In this document: positions 51,678-53,233 of the stretch, in pieces
Numbering within the stretch: the first letter of the stretch is position 1
Layout: every line of letters starts with the position of its first letter
Origin: Clostridiales bacterium
GTDB taxonomy: Bacteria; Bacillota; Clostridia; Christensenellales; Aristaeellaceae
Direction: 5' to 3'
Assembly (NCBI GenBank): GCA_015056245.1
Contig: SVGQ01000007.1
Span: 1 to 53,233 of the forward strand
DNA: 53,233 nt
Notes under the pieces: generated by a model
Databases searched by the model: none
Told to the model about the DNA's origin: nothing
Seen by the model: only the letters and a program-made list of their open reading frames with translations
Program-made: the position numbers and the translations under genes

Positions 51678-51990
51678 TCCTGGGGAAAGATGCTGATTTC
51701 CTCCCTTCCCCGCACTTTCTGTCGGAAACAGGAACCGCTGTTTTTTGGTTTATCCAAAGGGTTTGCAGCATCCGCCAACCTTCGTGCCGTCATCAATCGC
51801 CTCAATGCGCCTCCATCCCCTCGTTTTCGTCCGAAAAACACAACATATTGTGTCGGCATATGCACCTTCTACCATATTTGCCACTACTTTAGCCGAAATC
51901 CACACAGGGGCTGATTTTGGTGGTATCATTCAGAAAAAGCACGAACCGGCTGAACTTTGGCTAACCGGGGCGGTTTATCAGGAGGAGGAA

Positions 51991-52773
51991 ATGGCAATGG
52001 AGGAACTGCGGGTTTTAATGGTGGACAATCACGAATGTTTCCGCAAGGCAGCGGCAGAATTTCTGCGCAAGCAGGACGGGATCCGTCTGGTACGGGAAGC
52101 GGGCAACGGCGCCGAGGCGCTGGAGCAGCTCAGTCGGGAGCCCTTCGATATCCTGATCACCGATCTGGTGATGCCTCAGATGGACGGCTACACCCTTTTG
52201 GAAAGTATCGCGCGGCTGCGGCTCAGCCCCATGCCCAAGATCATCGTTGCTACCGCCCTGGCCCGGGACGATTTTGTTCTGCGGGCCATTGAACGGGGAG
52301 CCAACTTCTTTCTGGTCAAGCCCTACGAGCCCCAGCACCTGCTCAGCCACATCCGGGAAGTGTGCGGCGCATCCCAGCCCCACGGCAGCCTGCTGACCCC
52401 CGGCGGCGGCGCATCCCGTGTGCAGACCCTGGACGAGCGGCTGGGCAGCCTGTTCCTGACCATTGGCATCCCCGCCCACATCAAGGGCTACCAGTACCTG
52501 CGCCATGCCGTCAAAATGGTCATCGAACGCCCCGACCTGATGAGCCGCATCACCAAGGAGCTATACCCGGGCATCGCCAAGCATTTCGGCACCAGCGCCT
52601 CCAAGGTAGAGCGGGCCATCCGGCACGCTATTGAAGTGGCGTGGAACCGTGGAAGGATCGAGACCCTGAACTCGGCGTTCGGGTGCCGGGTGTGTACCCC
52701 GGAGGATAAGCCTACGAATGGGGAATTCATTGCCATGTTGGCTGATAAACTTTCCATGGAAAGAAGCGCATAA
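51991..52773 (+). CDS. spo0A: Sporulation master regulator Spo0A
   Basis: 260 residues. The receiver has phospho-acceptor Asp in LITDLVMPQMDG and Lys in FLVKPYE; the first acidic position is followed by Asn (MVDNHE), where B. subtilis Spo0A has two Asp. The C-terminal Spo0A domain is unmistakable: GIPAHIKGYQYLRHAVKMV and SKVERAIRHAIEVAWNRGRIE. AGGAGGAGGAA precedes the ATG at 51991; a second ATG two codons later is equally plausible. spoIVB, usual upstream neighbour, is absent. It governs entry into sporulation. Confidence 0.96.
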   Translation: MAMEELRVLMVDNHECFRKAAAEFLRKQDGIRLVREAGNGAEALEQLSREPFDILITDLVMPQMDGYTLLESIARLRLSPMPKIIVATALARDDFVLRAIERGANFFLVKPYEPQHLLSHIREVCGASQPHGSLLTPGGGASRVQTLDERLGSLFLTIGIPAHIKGYQYLRHAVKMVIERPDLMSRITKELYPGIAKHFGTSASKVERAIRHAIEVAWNRGRIETLNSAFGCRVCTPEDKPTNGEFIAMLADKLSMERSA

Positions 52774-52816
52774 ATCCCTTATGACTCAATACTTTGAGCG
52801 CCATCGTCTCATAGCA

Positions 52817-52959
52817 AAATAGCGATGAATCCCAAAACCGCCCCCAATATAGCGATAAACGCATAAACAAAATAGCGACCAACACCAACCATTCATTGCC
52901 TTTTCACAGTGTAAAGAAAACATGGGTGAAAAAGTGTCAGGGAAAGGGTGTTGGTCGCT
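52817..52959. repeat. Repeated AATAGCGA motifs and a 13-bp inverted repeat beside the integrase start
   Basis: AAATAGCGA / ATATAGCGA / AAATAGCGA occur at about 52817, 52849 and 52869. AGCGACCAACACC at 52874-52886 is the exact reverse complement of GGTGTTGGTCGCT at 52947-52959, which overlaps the integrase start region. They could be recombinase arm sites or an operator. Confidence 0.65.
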
Positions 52960-53233
52960 TTGAATTTACAGAGGATGATTGCGCTATTTATGGAGTATTG
53001 CCGGAGCAAGCAGCTCAGGGCAAAGACGATGGCTTCCTATGAGCAGACATTGAAGCTGTTCGCACGTTGGGTGTGGGAGAGATATGATATTGAGAATGCT
53101 GATGAGGTCAAAGAGCCGCACATCAGGTCATATATCATTGATTTGCAAAGCAGAGGCAAATATACCTTCTGCGCAGACGAACGCTCCACGGAACAGAACC
53201 ATCCCGCCAACAGAAGGGATTACAGGCAGAAAA
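52960..53233 (+). CDS. Tyrosine recombinase/integrase, N-terminal part (cut by window edge)
   Basis: About 91 residues visible. The SAM-like core-binding domain is recognisable from MIALFMEYCRSKQLRAKTMASYEQTLKLFARWVWERY and a following helix IRSYIIDLQSRGKY. The catalytic domain lies beyond the window. Start uncertain: TTG at 52960 has AAAGGGTG nine bases upstream; ATG at 52975 is also in frame, as are GTG 52948 and TTG 52951. Its base composition is more AT-rich than the neighbours. Probably the first gene of an integrated element or a XerD-like recombinase. Confidence 0.7.
   Translation, partial: MNLQRMIALFMEYCRSKQLRAKTMASYEQTLKLFARWVWERYDIENADEVKEPHIRSYIIDLQSRGKYTFCADERSTEQNHPANRRDYRQK

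Noticed and set aside
1-53233. tRNA, rRNA, SRP RNA, tmRNA or RNase P RNA genes
   Set aside because: Gaps were read for their conserved cores and none was seen.

Overview
The window reads as a GC-rich chromosomal segment of a spore-forming member of the Bacillota, most likely an anaerobic Clostridia lineage. The main pointers are Spo0A, a Bacillus-type PurR, VanW and VanZ family proteins, a class A penicillin-binding protein, many AGGAGG ribosome binding sites, sigma-A type promoters (TTGACA / TATAAT), a LeuA-family enzyme resembling Re-citrate synthase, and a BmpA/NupOPQ-type nucleoside ABC transporter. No rRNA or tRNA gene is visible. The genus cannot be fixed from the sequence alone.

Layout. 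1-8.1 kb: a truncated FtsH-like protease, a class A PBP, a degenerate membrane phosphoesterase, a HAD phosphatase and CorA, the last behind a structured leader that looks regulated. 8.1-14.3 kb: repeat-rich gaps around a FabG-like reductase, PurR, a family 2 glycosyltransferase and peptidase T. 14.3-16.9 kb: a sugar aminotransferase and a polysaccharide flippase, translationally coupled. 17-22.3 kb: a run of small enzymes (three GNAT acetyltransferases, a phosphoesterase, a fumarase alpha subunit, a nucleotidyltransferase) and a secreted VanW protein. 22.5-28.4 kb: two minus-strand envelope proteins, then an aminotransferase plus Re-citrate-synthase-like pair and VanZ. 28.6-36 kb: a serine hydrolase / two-component operon and a nucleoside-type ABC importer. 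36.3-41.2 kb: small proteins, MurB, RapZ, a paired SMR-type transporter and TrpS. 41.4-48.6 kb: an ECF sigma / anti-sigma pair, MFS transporter, YfbR, and a solute-binding protein / galactokinase operon. 49-53.2 kb: DnaA with upstream DnaA boxes, an unknown gene, Spo0A and the start of a tyrosine recombinase.

The most unusual feature is a family of about 206-bp, multi-hairpin intergenic elements at about 13.6-14.2, 45.5 and 51.4 kb. Each lies at an intrinsic terminator, has imperfect inverted ends (CAGAnnGTCRAAAAA type), and is flanked by two copies of that site's own terminator hairpin. The hairpin sequences differ from site to site, so the flanking copies look like duplicated targets rather than part of the element. 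Stem substitutions between copies are compensatory, which suggests selection on structure. Other notable points are the CorA leader (promoter, mini-ORF, terminator hairpin overlapping the ribosome binding site), a 114-bp tandem repeat, a DnaA with an altered DNA-recognition motif, a dnaA locus without dnaN beside it, and an inverted repeat beside the integrase start.
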